Source: Hymenobacter aerophilus DSM 13606
Lineage (GTDB): Bacteria; Bacteroidota; Bacteroidia; Cytophagales; Hymenobacteraceae
DNA: 64,000 bases
Direction: 5' to 3'
Assembly: GCF_000382225.1 (NCBI RefSeq)
Contig: NZ_KB907807.1
Coordinates: forward strand, 77,900-141,899
Shown here: piece after piece, positions 17,218-26,199 of the stretch
Layout of the letters: each line of letters opens with the position of its first letter
Numbering within the stretch: the first letter of the stretch is position 1
Made by a program: the position numbers and the translations under genes
Notes under the pieces: model-generated
What the model was told of the DNA's origin: nothing
The model's database searches: none
What the model saw: only the letters and a program-made list of their open reading frames with translations

Positions 17218-18345
17218 TCAATTATAGCCTCCGCCCTTCTTCGATTTCACGTCGGCTACGAACTCCTTGACGCGTTGCTCCTCGGTGCGCTTGCAGATGA
17301 GCAGCACGTTGTCGTACTCGGCCACGATGTAGCCTTCGAGGCCCTGTACTACCACGAGGCGCTCGGGCGGGGTTTTGATGACGCACTCGCGGGTGTCGTA
17401 GAGCAGGGCGTTGCCGTCGACGACGTTTTCGTCGGCGTCGTGCTGGCCCATGCGGTGCAGCGAGTCCCAGGTGCCCAGGTCGCTCCAGCCGAAGTCGGCG
17501 GGCAGCACGTACACGTTGTCGGCCTTTTCCATCACGCCGTAGTCGATGCTGATGTTGCGGCAGAGGCTGTAGGCGCGGGTGATGAAGGCCTCCTCGCCGG
17601 GCGTACCGAGCTGGTCGGCGCCCTCATCGAACACCTCGGCAATGTCGCTCAGGTATTGGTGGAAGGCCCGCACGATGGCATCGGCCCGCCACACGAACAG
17701 GCCCGAGTTCCAGAGGAACTCGCCGCTGCTCACAAACATCTGGGCCAGCTCGGCATTGGGCTTTTCGGTGAAGGTTTTCACCTTGCGCAGCTCCTTCGGA
17801 AACGAGCCATCGGCGTGGCCCGGCACCCGGCGCACATCCTGGGGCCGCACCTCGTCGTCGATAAACTGGATGTAGCCGTAGCCGGTATCGGGCCGTGAGG
17901 GCTGAATACCGAGTGTGATGAGCACGTTGTGGCTGCGGGCACCGGCCAGCGCCGTGCGGATGGCTTCCCGGAAGTTGTCCTCGTGCATCACCACGTGGTC
18001 GGCGGGCGTTACCACAATCACGGCTTCGGGGTCGAGGCGGGCGATGCGGTAGCTGGCGTAGGCGATGCAGGGGGCCGTGTTGCGGCCGATGGGCTCGCCC
18101 AAAATCTGGTGGGGCGCCAGCTCGGGCAGGTGCTGCTGCACCAGTTCGGTATAGTCGCGGTTGGTCACCACGAACACGTTTTCGGGCGGGCAAATGCCGG
18201 CAAAACGGTCCACGGTCAGCTGAAGCATGGAGCGGCCCAGGCCCAGCACGTCGTGGAACTGCTTGGGGTGGTGGGTGCGGCTGAAGGGCCAGAAGCGGCT
18301 GCCAATGCCGCCGGCCATCACCACTAAGTAGGTATGTTGGTCCAT
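17218..18345 (-). CDS. manC: Mannose-1-phosphate guanylyltransferase
   Basis: 375 residues from the ATG at 18345. Forms GDP-mannose from mannose-1-phosphate and GTP for polysaccharide synthesis. The nucleotidyltransferase signature MAGGIGSRFWPFSR is at 10-23, followed by HPKQFHDVLG, GEPIGRNTAPCIAYA, VTPADHVV, FTEKPN, FLWNSGLFVW and FGWSDLGTWDSL. It lacks the isomerase domain of the bifunctional form, so it is monofunctional. A longer reading frame upstream (to 18504) passes through a hairpin repeat and is not real. A TAACTTTC sequence at 18366-18373 may be its -7 element. Confidence 0.94.
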   Translation of the reverse strand: MDQHTYLVVMAGGIGSRFWPFSRTHHPKQFHDVLGLGRSMLQLTVDRFAGICPPENVFVVTNRDYTELVQQHLPELAPHQILGEPIGRNTAPCIAYASYRIARLDPEAVIVVTPADHVVMHEDNFREAIRTALAGARSHNVLITLGIQPSRPDTGYGYIQFIDDEVRPQDVRRVPGHADGSFPKELRKVKTFTEKPNAELAQMFVSSGEFLWNSGLFVWRADAIVRAFHQYLSDIAEVFDEGADQLGTPGEEAFITRAYSLCRNISIDYGVMEKADNVYVLPADFGWSDLGTWDSLHRMGQHDADENVVDGNALLYDTRECVIKTPPERLVVVQGLEGYIVAEYDNVLLICKRTEEQRVKEFVADVKSKKGGGYN

Positions 18346-18403
18346 GAAGTCAAGCTTGTTTTCCGGAAAGTTAGGGCTTTGCCGGGGGTGAGGGCAAACC
18401 CGC

Positions 18404-18528
18404 CTGTCATCCTGAGCATTCCGCGAATTGAGCGGCGACGAAGGACCTATGCAGAGGCTAGCATCAAACAATAGCTTCCGTATAGGTCCTTCGTCGCCGC
18501 TCAATTCGCGGAATGCTCAGGATGACAG
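18404..18528. repeat. GTCATCCTGAGC-family hairpin with extended middle module
   Basis: 125 bp, ends CTGTCATCCTGAGC / GCTCAGGATGACAG. Between the end module and GAAGGACCTA lies an extra paired segment, ATTCCGCGAATTGAGCGGCGAC, whose complement is present in the other arm. It lies between two co-oriented genes, upstream of manC, without heptad arms. Confidence 0.93.
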
Positions 18529-18552
18529 ACGGATTCCAGCGTCTCCCCGCCC

Positions 18553-19530
18553 CTACACCAGCCCCTCGCGCAGCAAATCGTGCAGGTGGATGAAGCCGCT
18601 GAACCGGCCCTGCTCGGTTACCAGCAGCTGGGTGATGTTGCGGGCCTGCATGCGGGCCAGAGCCTCTACGGCAAAATCGTCCACTTCCACCGTCACGGGG
18701 CCGGGCGTGAGGATGTCGCGGGCCGTGACGGCGTCGAGGCGGCCGGCGTGGGCCGTGAGCATGCGGCGCAGGTCGCCGTCGGTGATAATGCCGACCAGTT
18801 CGCCGGCCTCACTCAGCACGGCGGTGGCGCCCAGGCGCTTGCCCGATATTTCGAGAATGATGTCGCGCAGCGGGGCCGATTCGGTTACCTGGGGCTGCTG
18901 GTTCTGGCGGCTCAGGTCGCCTACTTTCAAATAGAGCTGCTTGCCTAGCGTGCCGCCGGGGTGCAGGCCCGCAAAATCCTGGCGCGAGAAGTCGCGGCTT
19001 TCGAGCAGGCACACGGCCAGCGCGTCGCCCAGGGCCAGCGCGGCGGTGGTGCTGGTGGTGGGCGCCAGGTTGTGGGGGCAGGCCTCGCGGGTTACCGGGG
19101 CGTGCAAAATGTAATCGGCCTGCTGGCCCAGGTAGGAGTCGGCGTTGCTGACCAGGGCGGCCAGCGGCACGCCCTTGCGCTTGAGCAGCGGCACGAGCAC
19201 CTTTATTTCGGGTGTGTCGCCCGACTTGCTGATGGCAATGACGAAATCATCGGCCTGAATCATGCCCAGGTCGCCGTGGATGGCGTCGGCGGCGTGCATG
19301 AACAGGGCGGGCGTGCCGGTAGAGTTGAAGGTGGCCACCATCTTGCCCGCAATGTGGGCGCTCTTGCCAATGCCCGTGACAACAACGCGGCCCCGGCGGC
19401 TCAGAACTGCTTCTACGCATTGTGCAAAATCGGGCCGCTCGTCGAGCGCGGCGGCGACGCCCTGGATGGCCTCGGCTTCGAGCAGAAGCACTTTTTTTGC
19501 GAGGCTATGAAGTTCGGTTGGCAGTTTCAA
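18553..19530 (-). CDS. KpsF/GutQ-family sugar-phosphate isomerase (arabinose-5-phosphate isomerase type)
   Basis: About 325 residues. The SIS domain (about 15-180) carries GRVVVTGIGKSAHIAGK, HAADAIHGDLGM and ISKSGDTPEIK; two CBS domains fill the C-terminal third (GIITDGDLRRML marks the first). This architecture is that of KdsD, which makes arabinose-5-phosphate for Kdo synthesis. There is no in-frame ATG near the N-terminus; TTG at 19530 gives a sensible start (KLPTELHSLAKKVLLLEAEAI). It lies divergent from recQ and upstream of manC on the same strand, which suits a shared envelope-sugar role. Confidence 0.88.
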   Translation of the reverse strand: MKLPTELHSLAKKVLLLEAEAIQGVAAALDERPDFAQCVEAVLSRRGRVVVTGIGKSAHIAGKMVATFNSTGTPALFMHAADAIHGDLGMIQADDFVIAISKSGDTPEIKVLVPLLKRKGVPLAALVSNADSYLGQQADYILHAPVTREACPHNLAPTTSTTAALALGDALAVCLLESRDFSRQDFAGLHPGGTLGKQLYLKVGDLSRQNQQPQVTESAPLRDIILEISGKRLGATAVLSEAGELVGIITDGDLRRMLTAHAGRLDAVTARDILTPGPVTVEVDDFAVEALARMQARNITQLLVTEQGRFSGFIHLHDLLREGLV

Positions 19531-19705
19531 TCTAAATTTGATAGTGCGGTTCGAAAGCGGGGCCGAAGCGAGGGGAATTATCCGGCCGCGGCCAGCCCCA
19601 TTGTTTCGCCTGCGCGGCCGCAAATCCCGGTAAAATCCTTAGATTGAGGAAGCGGCCCGAAGTAGCTGCTTTATCAGTCTATCAACTAAACAAGCGTACG
19701 TGCGG

Positions 19706-21910
19706 ATGTCGATGTCAGTGGAAACCCCCGAAGTCCAGCAAGCTGCTGATTTGAAGGGCAAGTTAAAGGAAGTTTTCGGCTACGGGCAGTTCCGCGGCGT
19801 GCAGGAGGATATCATCAACAACGTAATTGCCGGCCACAATACGTTCGTTATCATGCCCACCGGGGCCGGCAAAAGCCTCTGTTACCAGCTGCCGGCGCTG
19901 GTGCTGCCGGGCACGGCCATCGTCATCTCGCCGCTGATTGCCCTGATGAAAAACCAGGTCGACCAGCTCAACGCCTTCGGCGTGAATGCGCAGTTTCTGA
20001 ACTCGACGCTGAGCAAATCGGAGATGAACCGGGTGAAGCGCGACGTGATTAGCGGCGAGGTGCGGCTGCTGTACGTGGCGCCCGAAAGCCTGACCAAGGA
20101 CGAAACCATCGAGTTTCTCAACAAGGCCACCATCAGCTTCGTGGCCATTGATGAGGCCCACTGCATTTCGGAGTGGGGCCACGATTTCCGGCCCGAGTAC
20201 CGCAAAATCCGCGGCATCATCGACAACCTCGGCGCCAACGTGCCCATCATTGCCCTCACGGCCACCGCCACGCCCAAGGTGCAGCAGGACATCCAGAAAA
20301 ACCTGCAGATGGATGATGCTTCGGTGTTCAAAACCAGCTTCAACCGCACCAACCTGTATTATGAGGTGCGGCCCAAGCACAACACCAAAAAGCAGCTGAT
20401 TCAGTACGTGAAGCAGCGCCAGGGCCAGGCGGGCATCGTGTACTGCCTGAGCCGCAAGAAGGTGGAGGAAATTGCCGAGCTGCTGCGCGTGAACGACGTG
20501 CGCGCCCGCCCCTACCACGCCGGCCTCGACCCGCACGTGCGCATGGCCAACCAGGACGCGTTTCTGCACGAGGAGTGCGACGTGATTGTGGCCACCATCG
20601 CCTTCGGGATGGGCATCGACAAGCCTGATGTGCGCTTCGTGATACACTACGACACGCCCAAAAGCATCGAGGGCTACTACCAGGAAACCGGCCGCGGCGG
20701 CCGCGACGGCATGGACGGCGACTGCCTGATGTTCTACAGCTACGACGACATCATCAAGCTGGAGAAGTTCAACAAGGACAAGCCCGTAACCGAGCGCGAC
20801 AACGGCAAGCAGCTGCTCCAGGAAATGGCCAACTACGCTGATTCGGCGGTATGCCGGCGCAAACAACTGCTGCACTACTTCGGCGAGGTATACGCTAAGG
20901 ATTGCGGCTTCTGCGACAACTGCCGCCACCCCCGCGAGCGATTTGAGGCGCGTGACGAGGTGCTGCTGGCCCTGAAAGCCGTGGTGCAGACCGACGAGCG
21001 GTTCGGCCTCGACCACATCGGCACGGTGCTCATGGGCATGTCGAACCCGCACGTTATCAGCTACGCCCACAACCAGCTGCCGATTTACGGCCAGGGCAAA
21101 GGCCACGACGCGCAGTTCTGGCACTCGCTGCTGCGCCAGACGATGCTTAGCGGACTGCTGGCCAAGGATGTGGAAAATTTTGGCGTAATTCGGATTACCC
21201 AGAAAGGCCTGGATTTCATCGAAAACCCCCATTCCATGAAACTCACCAAAGACCACAACTACGATGAGGAAGTGAAGGAGGAGCAGCAGCAGGAGGACGT
21301 GCAGCACGCCGCCGGCCACGACGAGGCGCTGTTTGACATGCTGAAGGCACTGCGTAAGAAGGTGGCCAGCCAGAAAAACCTGCCGCCCTACGTGCTGTTC
21401 CAGGACCCTTCGCTGAAGGAAATGGCCACTACCTTCCCCACCAAGCCCGACGAGCTGGCCCACATTTCGGGCGTGGGCCAGGGCAAGGCCCAGAAGTTCG
21501 GCGCGCCCTTCCTGACGCTGATAAAGCAGTACGTGGAGGACAACGACATCACGACGGCCGCCGACGTGGTGGTGAAATCGGCCGTCAACAAGTCGAAAAT
21601 CAAGATTTACATCATCCAGCAAATCGACAAGAAGATGGACCTGGAGGAAATTGCCTCCTCCAAGGGCCTCGACATGCGCGAGCTGATGGAGGAAATCGAG
21701 CACATCTGCTACTCGGGCACCAAGCTCAACCTGGGCTACTACATCAACGGCGTGCTCGACCAGGACCGCCAGGACGAAATCTACGACTACTTCATGTCGG
21801 CCAGCACCGACAACATCGCCGTGGCCCTGAAAGAACTCGGCACCGACGACTACACCGAGGAGGATTTGCGCCTGATGCGCATCAAGTTTCTGAGCGAAGT
21901 AGCGAATTAG
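19706..21910 (+). CDS. recQ: ATP-dependent DNA helicase RecQ
   Basis: 734 residues; a 3'-to-5' helicase in recombination and replication-fork repair. Helicase motifs in order: Q motif [12 protein letters not shown], Walker [60 protein letters not shown] and [10 protein letters not shown]. The zinc-binding RQC region has the four-Cys pattern CRRKQLL...CGFCDNC. An HRDC domain is suggested near residues 530-610 ([14 protein letters not shown]). Start choices are GTG 19700, ATG 19706 or ATG 19712. The stop lies directly at the start of a heptad array. Confidence 0.96.
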   Translation: MSMSVETPEVQQAADLKGKLKEVFGYGQFRGVQEDIINNVIAGHNTFVIMPTGAGKSLCYQLPALVLPGTAIVISPLIALMKNQVDQLNAFGVNAQFLNSTLSKSEMNRVKRDVISGEVRLLYVAPESLTKDETIEFLNKATISFVAIDEAHCISEWGHDFRPEYRKIRGIIDNLGANVPIIALTATATPKVQQDIQKNLQMDDASVFKTSFNRTNLYYEVRPKHNTKKQLIQYVKQRQGQAGIVYCLSRKKVEEIAELLRVNDVRARPYHAGLDPHVRMANQDAFLHEECDVIVATIAFGMGIDKPDVRFVIHYDTPKSIEGYYQETGRGGRDGMDGDCLMFYSYDDIIKLEKFNKDKPVTERDNGKQLLQEMANYADSAVCRRKQLLHYFGEVYAKDCGFCDNCRHPRERFEARDEVLLALKAVVQTDERFGLDHIGTVLMGMSNPHVISYAHNQLPIYGQGKGHDAQFWHSLLRQTMLSGLLAKDVENFGVIRITQKGLDFIENPHSMKLTKDHNYDEEVKEEQQQEDVQHAAGHDEALFDMLKALRKKVASQKNLPPYVLFQDPSLKEMATTFPTKPDELAHISGVGQGKAQKFGAPFLTLIKQYVEDNDITTAADVVVKSAVNKSKIKIYIIQQIDKKMDLEEIASSKGLDMRELMEEIEHICYSGTKLNLGYYINGVLDQDRQDEIYDYFMSASTDNIAVALKELGTDDYTEEDLRLMRIKFLSEVAN

Positions 21911-22009
21911 AGCTGCAAGCCGTAAGCGGCAAGCTGCAAGTTTCTGCCGACCGCCAAACAAATGGCCACCGGCAGAAGCTTGCAGCTTGTGGCTTATAGC
22001 TTGCGGCTA
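21910..22009. repeat. Palindromic heptad array joining recQ and GT2 stop codons
   Basis: Left: GAGCTGC, AAGCCGT, AAGCGGC, AAGCTGC, AAGTTTC (21910-21944). Right: GAAGCTT, GCAGCTT, GTGGCTT, ATAGCTT, GCGGCTA (21975-22009). The final CTA at 22007-22009 is the TAG stop of the convergent glycosyltransferase gene. A 30-bp centre carries TTTCTGCCG / CGGCAGAAG. Confidence 0.93.
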
Positions 22010-22951
22010 CAAATCATCCTCCATCGTCCGCTTCACGAAATTGGGACGGCGGGTGGTTTTCAGGTTGATGCGGTAGATATACTCGCCCAGGATGCCCAGG
22101 CCCAGCATGATAAGGCCCACGCCGAAGCCGATGGAGATGATGAGCGAGGGGAAGCCGAGCAGGTAGTCGTTGTAGAGCAGCTTGCGCACCAGCACGTAGC
22201 CCGAGTAGCCGCTGGTAACGAGGAACACAAGCACCGAAAGTGCCGTGAGCAGGCGGATGGGCAGGTTGGAGAAGGTGACGAAAATATTCAGCGAAAACGC
22301 CAGCAGCCGACCCAGCGTGTAGCCGCTCTGGCCGGCCGTGCGGGGCTGGTGCGCCACCGGCACGCTGGCTACGTGGGTCGTCAGCCAGGTCAGGTAACCA
22401 TCGAGGAAGGTGTGGGAGTTGCGCATGTCGAGGCAGGCGCGGGCAATATCGGTTTTCAGCAGCCGGAAGGCCGAGAAGTGCGGGTGCAGATCGGGAATTC
22501 CGGCCCGCAGCAGCTGGCGCATGGCCCGCGAGGCAAAGTTGCGGAAGGGCGAGTGCTGCATCTGCTGCGGCATGCCATACACCACATCATAGTTGCCCTG
22601 CTGCTGCCGCGCAATCAGTAGCCCAATGTCGGCGGGGCGGTGCTGCAAATCCTCATCAAGCGTGATAATGAAGCGACCCTGCGCCTCGCCGAAACCGCAC
22701 AGCAGGGCGTTGTGCTGGCCGAAATTGCGCGTCAGGTGCACGGCCCGCACCAGCGCTGGCCCGTACTGCGCCTGCAGCGCCCGGATAACGGCCCACGAGT
22801 CGTCGGGCCCGCAGTCGTAGACGAAAACGATTTCGAACGAGCGGCTGACACCAGTGAAGAAAGCGTGGAGCTGCGCCGTGAGCGTGGCCAGCGTGTCCTG
22901 GCCCTGGTACACGGGCACCACCACCGAGTAGTCGAGCGAGTAGTCGAGCAT
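22007..22951 (-). CDS. Glycosyltransferase family 2 (dolichol/undecaprenyl-phosphate sugar transferase type)
   Basis: 314 residues. The N-terminal GT-A domain starts YSVVVPVYQGQDTL, with VYDCGPDDSW, HLTRNFGQHNALLCGF and the metal-binding DEDLQH; two C-terminal transmembrane helices (near 225-247 and 262-284) follow, as in ArnC/DPM-like enzymes that load sugars onto polyprenyl phosphate. The ATG at 22951 is chosen because VVPVY then starts about 9 residues in; an upstream ATG (22996) would overlap the GNAT gene. The pair GT2 + GNAT suggests synthesis and transfer of an N-acylated amino sugar. The stop codon is the last triplet of a heptad array. Confidence 0.9.
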   Translation of the reverse strand: MLDYSLDYSVVVPVYQGQDTLATLTAQLHAFFTGVSRSFEIVFVYDCGPDDSWAVIRALQAQYGPALVRAVHLTRNFGQHNALLCGFGEAQGRFIITLDEDLQHRPADIGLLIARQQQGNYDVVYGMPQQMQHSPFRNFASRAMRQLLRAGIPDLHPHFSAFRLLKTDIARACLDMRNSHTFLDGYLTWLTTHVASVPVAHQPRTAGQSGYTLGRLLAFSLNIFVTFSNLPIRLLTALSVLVFLVTSGYSGYVLVRKLLYNDYLLGFPSLIISIGFGVGLIMLGLGILGEYIYRINLKTTRRPNFVKRTMEDDL

Positions 22952-22986
22952 GAGGGCGAAGTTAGTCTTTACCGTGCAGCCCTCTT

Positions 22987-23697
22987 CTATAACCACAAGT
23001 GATATACCAGCTCCTCATGCTCCAGCACAAATCCTTCGCGGCGGTAGAGGCGGCAGGCAGGGTTATCAGCCTGAGTAATGACTTGCACTATCGTGTGGCC
23101 AACGGCGGCAGCCCGGGCGCGGGCGGCTTCAATAAACGCGGCCCCGATACCTTGGCCCCGACTGACACTTTCCACGGCTATCAGCTCTATTTGGGTGCGG
23201 TTGTCGTGCTGGCTCAGCGCCATAAACCCCCGCACCGGCCCGGCCGGTTGCGGTTGATATACCAGCACCTCGCGGGCCAGTTCGCCGTTAACCGAACGTT
23301 CCAGCCAACGCTGATACAGCCGTTCATGCACTTCAGGCGCAAAGTTGGGGTCGGTTTGGAAGCGGGAATACCCGCCGGCCTGAGAGGCCAGGGCGCGCAG
23401 ACCGGGGCTATAGTCGCGGGTGGGCGCCAGGCCGGCCGGCAGTTGAATGGCTTGCCCGGCTGACACTGGTAACCGAAACCGCACCTTGTGGTCGGCCAAC
23501 AGGGCTACCGGGCACCCGTCCAGGGCCGCCGCCGCTGCCAAGCCGGGTGGCACAAACCAGTAAATCAGCCGGTAGCCCTGCTGGCGGGCGCGGGCCAGCA
23601 GCGGAGCCAGCCCACCGGACGGTAACTCAGACCTGCGGAGCTGGCCCACGGCAAAGCCTAGAAAGTTGGAATCCCAGGGCAGATGCTGAACAGGCAC
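22987..23697 (-). CDS. GNAT acetyltransferase, WecD/RffC-like
   Basis: 236 residues. It begins MPVQHLPWDSNFLGFAVG; the PWDSxFxG opening is typical of WecD/RffC-type sugar-amine acetyltransferases. The C-terminal GNAT domain (about 120-236) has the acetyl-CoA loop as VESVSRGQGIGAAFIEAAR and a closing ADNPACRLYRREGF. The likely reaction is N-acetylation of a 4-amino-4,6-dideoxy sugar nucleotide, but no aminotransferase (WecE) is nearby, so the substrate is inferred. It is followed on the same strand by the GT2 gene. Confidence 0.8.
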   Translation of the reverse strand: MPVQHLPWDSNFLGFAVGQLRRSELPSGGLAPLLARARQQGYRLIYWFVPPGLAAAAALDGCPVALLADHKVRFRLPVSAGQAIQLPAGLAPTRDYSPGLRALASQAGGYSRFQTDPNFAPEVHERLYQRWLERSVNGELAREVLVYQPQPAGPVRGFMALSQHDNRTQIELIAVESVSRGQGIGAAFIEAARARAAAVGHTIVQVITQADNPACRLYRREGFVLEHEELVYHLWL

Positions 23698-23731
23698 GGG
23701 CTGGTTGGTGACGGATGAGAGAACGAATTAT

Positions 23732-23774
23732 GTACAACAAAGCCCGCAGCAGACGGCCACGGGCTTTGTTGTAC
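23732..23774 (-). terminator. Intrinsic terminator after the bacilliredoxin gene
   Basis: Perfect stem GTACAACAAAGCCCG / CGGGCTTTGTTGTAC around a short GC-rich loop, located downstream of the minus-strand bacilliredoxin gene and upstream of the GNAT gene. Confidence 0.8.
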
Positions 23775-23860
23775 GTAATTCAAACACGTGTACTTCGCGC
23801 TGTATGCCAATTGACAACCTGCCTAAGCACGAAGCACAATCAGCTAAGCACTAAAGAAAC

Positions 23861-24283
23861 CTAGCAGTACTCCTCGAAGGCGCCCTGCAGGTTGTTCACG
23901 ATGCGCATCAGGTCGTTGCCTTCGATGTGGTAGCGCTCAATCATGTGCACCAGTTCGCCGTCTTTGAACAGAGCAATGCAGGGGCTGCTGGGCGGGTAGG
24001 GCAGCATGTGCTGGCGGGCCTGGGCCACGGCCTCCGACTCCATACCGGCAAACACGGTTACGAGCTTGGCGGGTTTCTTCTCGGAGCTGGAAACGGCCAT
24101 TTTGAGGGCCGGACGGGCTTTGGCGGCGGCGCAGCCACACACCGAGTTCACGGCGACCAGCACGGTGCCGCTGTCGGCCGACAGGGCGGAATCAACTTCT
24201 TCGGGGGTCATGAGCTGCTCGAAGCCGGCCTCGGTGAGGTCCTGGCGGATGGGGGCAACCATGTATTCGGGGTAAGTGGCCAT
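23861..24283 (-). CDS. Bacilliredoxin (BrxA/BrxB, YphP/YqiW family)
   Basis: 140 residues, matching the family length. The CGC redox motif lies at Cys49-Gly-Cys51 in VNSVCGCAAAKARPAL, and the conserved YPPSSPCIALFKDGELVHMIERYHIEG segment follows in the C-terminal half. In Firmicutes these proteins remove bacillithiol from S-bacillithiolated proteins, and bacillithiol is also made by some Bacteroidota. It acts in the cytoplasm and is monocistronic. Confidence 0.92.
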   Translation of the reverse strand: MATYPEYMVAPIRQDLTEAGFEQLMTPEEVDSALSADSGTVLVAVNSVCGCAAAKARPALKMAVSSSEKKPAKLVTVFAGMESEAVAQARQHMLPYPPSSPCIALFKDGELVHMIERYHIEGNDLMRIVNNLQGAFEEYC

Positions 24284-24450
24284 AGGTGAAAGCTAGGCGT
24301 GAGAAAATGTACTTTCTGGCGGAGCCGGAATCGGGCCGCGGCGTAAAATTACGCAACTCCCGGCGCCCGGCGGCTGCCAGCAGGTAAAACCCCGGCCGGC
24401 TCAAGGAAGTTTACTGCCTGAACTGTTTCCCTATCCTCCAGCCCACTAAT

Positions 24451-24744
24451 ATGACCTACGACGACTTTCTCGATTCCCAGATTCAGCACGAAGCCCCAGC
24501 CGGCCTCTCGCCCCTGCTCGAAGCCCTCTGGTACGCCGGCCGCGACGAGTGGCATAAGGCCCACGCCATTGCCCAGCAGCACGAAGACGCGCCCCTGTTC
24601 GACTGGCTGCACGCCTTCCTGCACCGCCAGCAGGGCGACCTCAACAATGCCGCTTACTGGTACCGCCGCGCCGCCCGCCCCGAATTCGACGGCTCGTTGC
24701 GCCACGAGTGGCAGGAAATAGTGCGCACTCAACTACCGGATTAA
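24451..24744 (+). CDS. Small conserved-type hypothetical protein (97 aa)
   Basis: An acidic, helical protein: MTYDDFLDSQIQHEAPAG, then LLEALWYAGRDEWHKAHAIAQ and WLHAFLHRQQGDLNNAAYWYRRA. The two helix pairs (EWHKAHAIAQ and DLNNAAYWYRR) look like TPR- or Sel1-type hairpins. The function is unknown. It stands alone with a strong start and codon bias like its neighbours, so it is very likely real. Confidence 0.75.
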   Translation: MTYDDFLDSQIQHEAPAGLSPLLEALWYAGRDEWHKAHAIAQQHEDAPLFDWLHAFLHRQQGDLNNAAYWYRRAARPEFDGSLRHEWQEIVRTQLPD

Positions 24745-24761
24745 ATTTTTTGAGTTGTTGG

Positions 24762-24853
24762 TGTAGAGACGCGACCCATCGCGTCTTGGTGTTGCTGATG
24801 TTGTTTACATGGGGCCGTTCAATGCCGAGACGCGATGGGTCGCGTCTCTACAA
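24762..24853. repeat. Nested hairpin with GTAGAGACGCGACC arms
   Basis: Arms TGTAGAGACGCGACCCATCG and its complement pair across a 45-bp centre. Each arm is itself a hairpin (AGACGCGA-CCCA-TCGCGTCT), so the element can fold as one long stem or as two. It is unrelated in sequence to the GTCAT family and lies in the 279-bp gap before the TPR gene. Confidence 0.9.
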
Positions 24854-25023
24854 CCTGTCCGGTAGCCCGGAGTGCCTAATGGCACCACGAGCAGGAATCC
24901 GCGCTTTGTATTCGATGCTATTGATTATGGGTAAAGGTCAATATTCCATCTATTAAATTGCTTAATTAGCTAGATTCAGCAGAAAAAATTACATTTATCC
25001 CGCGCCTTTGAAATGGGCGGGAT

Positions 25024-26085
25024 ATGATGCAAAAAATTCCTGTTTTACTGTTGGGCCTGCTGTTGAGCGCGGCGGCAGCCCGGGCCCAGGTAGATAGCGT
25101 GCGGGCCTCTACCCTGCCCCCCGATCAGCAGGCCGAGCGGCTCTACAACAGCGGGCTGGCCAAATTCAACCAGAAAAGCTACCGCGCGGCCGTCCTCGAC
25201 TTCGACAAGGCCCTGGCTGTGAAGCCCGATTTTGCCCGCGCCTATACCAACCGCGCTGCCGCCCGCTACGAGCTGAAGGACTACCAGCCCGCCGTGCAGG
25301 ATTACGAGCAGGCCATCAAGCTGGAGCCCAACACCTTCGCGCCGTACTTCGGGCGGGCCCGGGCCGAGGAGGCCTTGCAGCAGCCCGCCGAGGCCGAGCG
25401 CGACTACGGCCGGGCCGCCGAGCTGCAGGCCGACTACGCCCCGGCCTGGTACTACCGCGGCGCCCTGCGCTTCGAAAAGGCCGATTACGCCGCCGCCAAA
25501 GCCGATTTCGACGCCGCTATCAAGGCCGACCCCGCCTACGCCTACGCCTGGCACGACCGGGGCAGCGCCCAGCGCCGGCTCGGCAACCTGCCCGCCGCCA
25601 TTCAGGACTACAGCCAGGCCCTCACGCTGCAGCCCGAGCTGCTGCCGGCCCTGCTGAACCGGGCCGGCACCCGCCGCCGCGCCGCCGACCTGAAAGGCGC
25701 TTTGCAGGACTATGACGCGTATTTGAGCAAGAAGCAGGACAACGCGCTGGCCTACACCAACCGCGGCGCCACCCGCTACGAGCTGAAGGATTATAAGGGC
25801 GCCGTGGAGGATTTCGGGCGGGCCGTAGCCCTTGACGCCGGTTACGCCTTCGCCTGGAACAACCGCGCCGCCGCCTACCTCAAGCTCGAAGACTACCAAA
25901 AGGCCGAAGCCGACGCCAGCCAAGCCATCAGCCTGAACAAGGAGTACGCCGAGGCCTACCTCAACCGGGGCCACGCCCGCGAAATGCTCCGCCAGCCCGA
26001 CGCTGCCTGCCAGGACTGGCACCGCGCCGCCGAGCTGGACCTGGAAGTGGGCCTTACCCACGCCGCCAACTCGGGCTGCCCGTAG
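25024..26085 (+). CDS. Secreted TPR-repeat protein
   Basis: 353 residues: a signal peptide (MMQKIPVLLLGLLLSAAA, cleavage near RAQ) followed by about eight TPR units, recognisable from recurrent YNSGLAKFNQKSYRAAVLDF, YTNRAAARYELKDYQPAVQDY and WNNRAAAYLKLEDYQKAEAD. Such periplasmic TPR proteins act as scaffolds. Units 2 and 6 share the identical string RYELKDY, suggesting internal duplication. It precedes the PorE-like gene by 114 bp on the same strand; the two may work together in the envelope, but that is inference. Confidence 0.85.
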   Translation: MMQKIPVLLLGLLLSAAAARAQVDSVRASTLPPDQQAERLYNSGLAKFNQKSYRAAVLDFDKALAVKPDFARAYTNRAAARYELKDYQPAVQDYEQAIKLEPNTFAPYFGRARAEEALQQPAEAERDYGRAAELQADYAPAWYYRGALRFEKADYAAAKADFDAAIKADPAYAYAWHDRGSAQRRLGNLPAAIQDYSQALTLQPELLPALLNRAGTRRRAADLKGALQDYDAYLSKKQDNALAYTNRGATRYELKDYKGAVEDFGRAVALDAGYAFAWNNRAAAYLKLEDYQKAEADASQAISLNKEYAEAYLNRGHAREMLRQPDAACQDWHRAAELDLEVGLTHAANSGCP

Positions 26086-26155
26086 CGCGGGAGCCTGTTG
26101 CCCATAGAATCAGACCGGCGCATTTTTCAGCCTGGAGAACCAGGCAATCGAAATA

Positions 26156-26190
26156 AAAGCTAACAGCTAGTAGCTGAAAGCTAATGGCTT
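26156..26190. repeat. Heptad array upstream of the PorE-like gene
   Basis: AAAGCTA, ACAGCTA, GTAGCTG, AAAGCTA, ATGGCTT, ending 9 bp before the ATG at 26200. The same NNAGCTA heptamer family precedes secDF at 43930. Confidence 0.8.
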
Positions 26191-26199
26191 AACGAAATT

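Noticed and set aside
18346..18504. N-terminal extension of mannose-1-phosphate guanylyltransferase
   Set aside because: The added residues are translated from hairpin 18404-18528; the family starts at the Met at 18345.
19763..21961. 732-codon minus-strand frame opposite recQ
   Set aside because: Antisense to RecQ with full motif set; product is His/Val/Leu-rich and domain-free.
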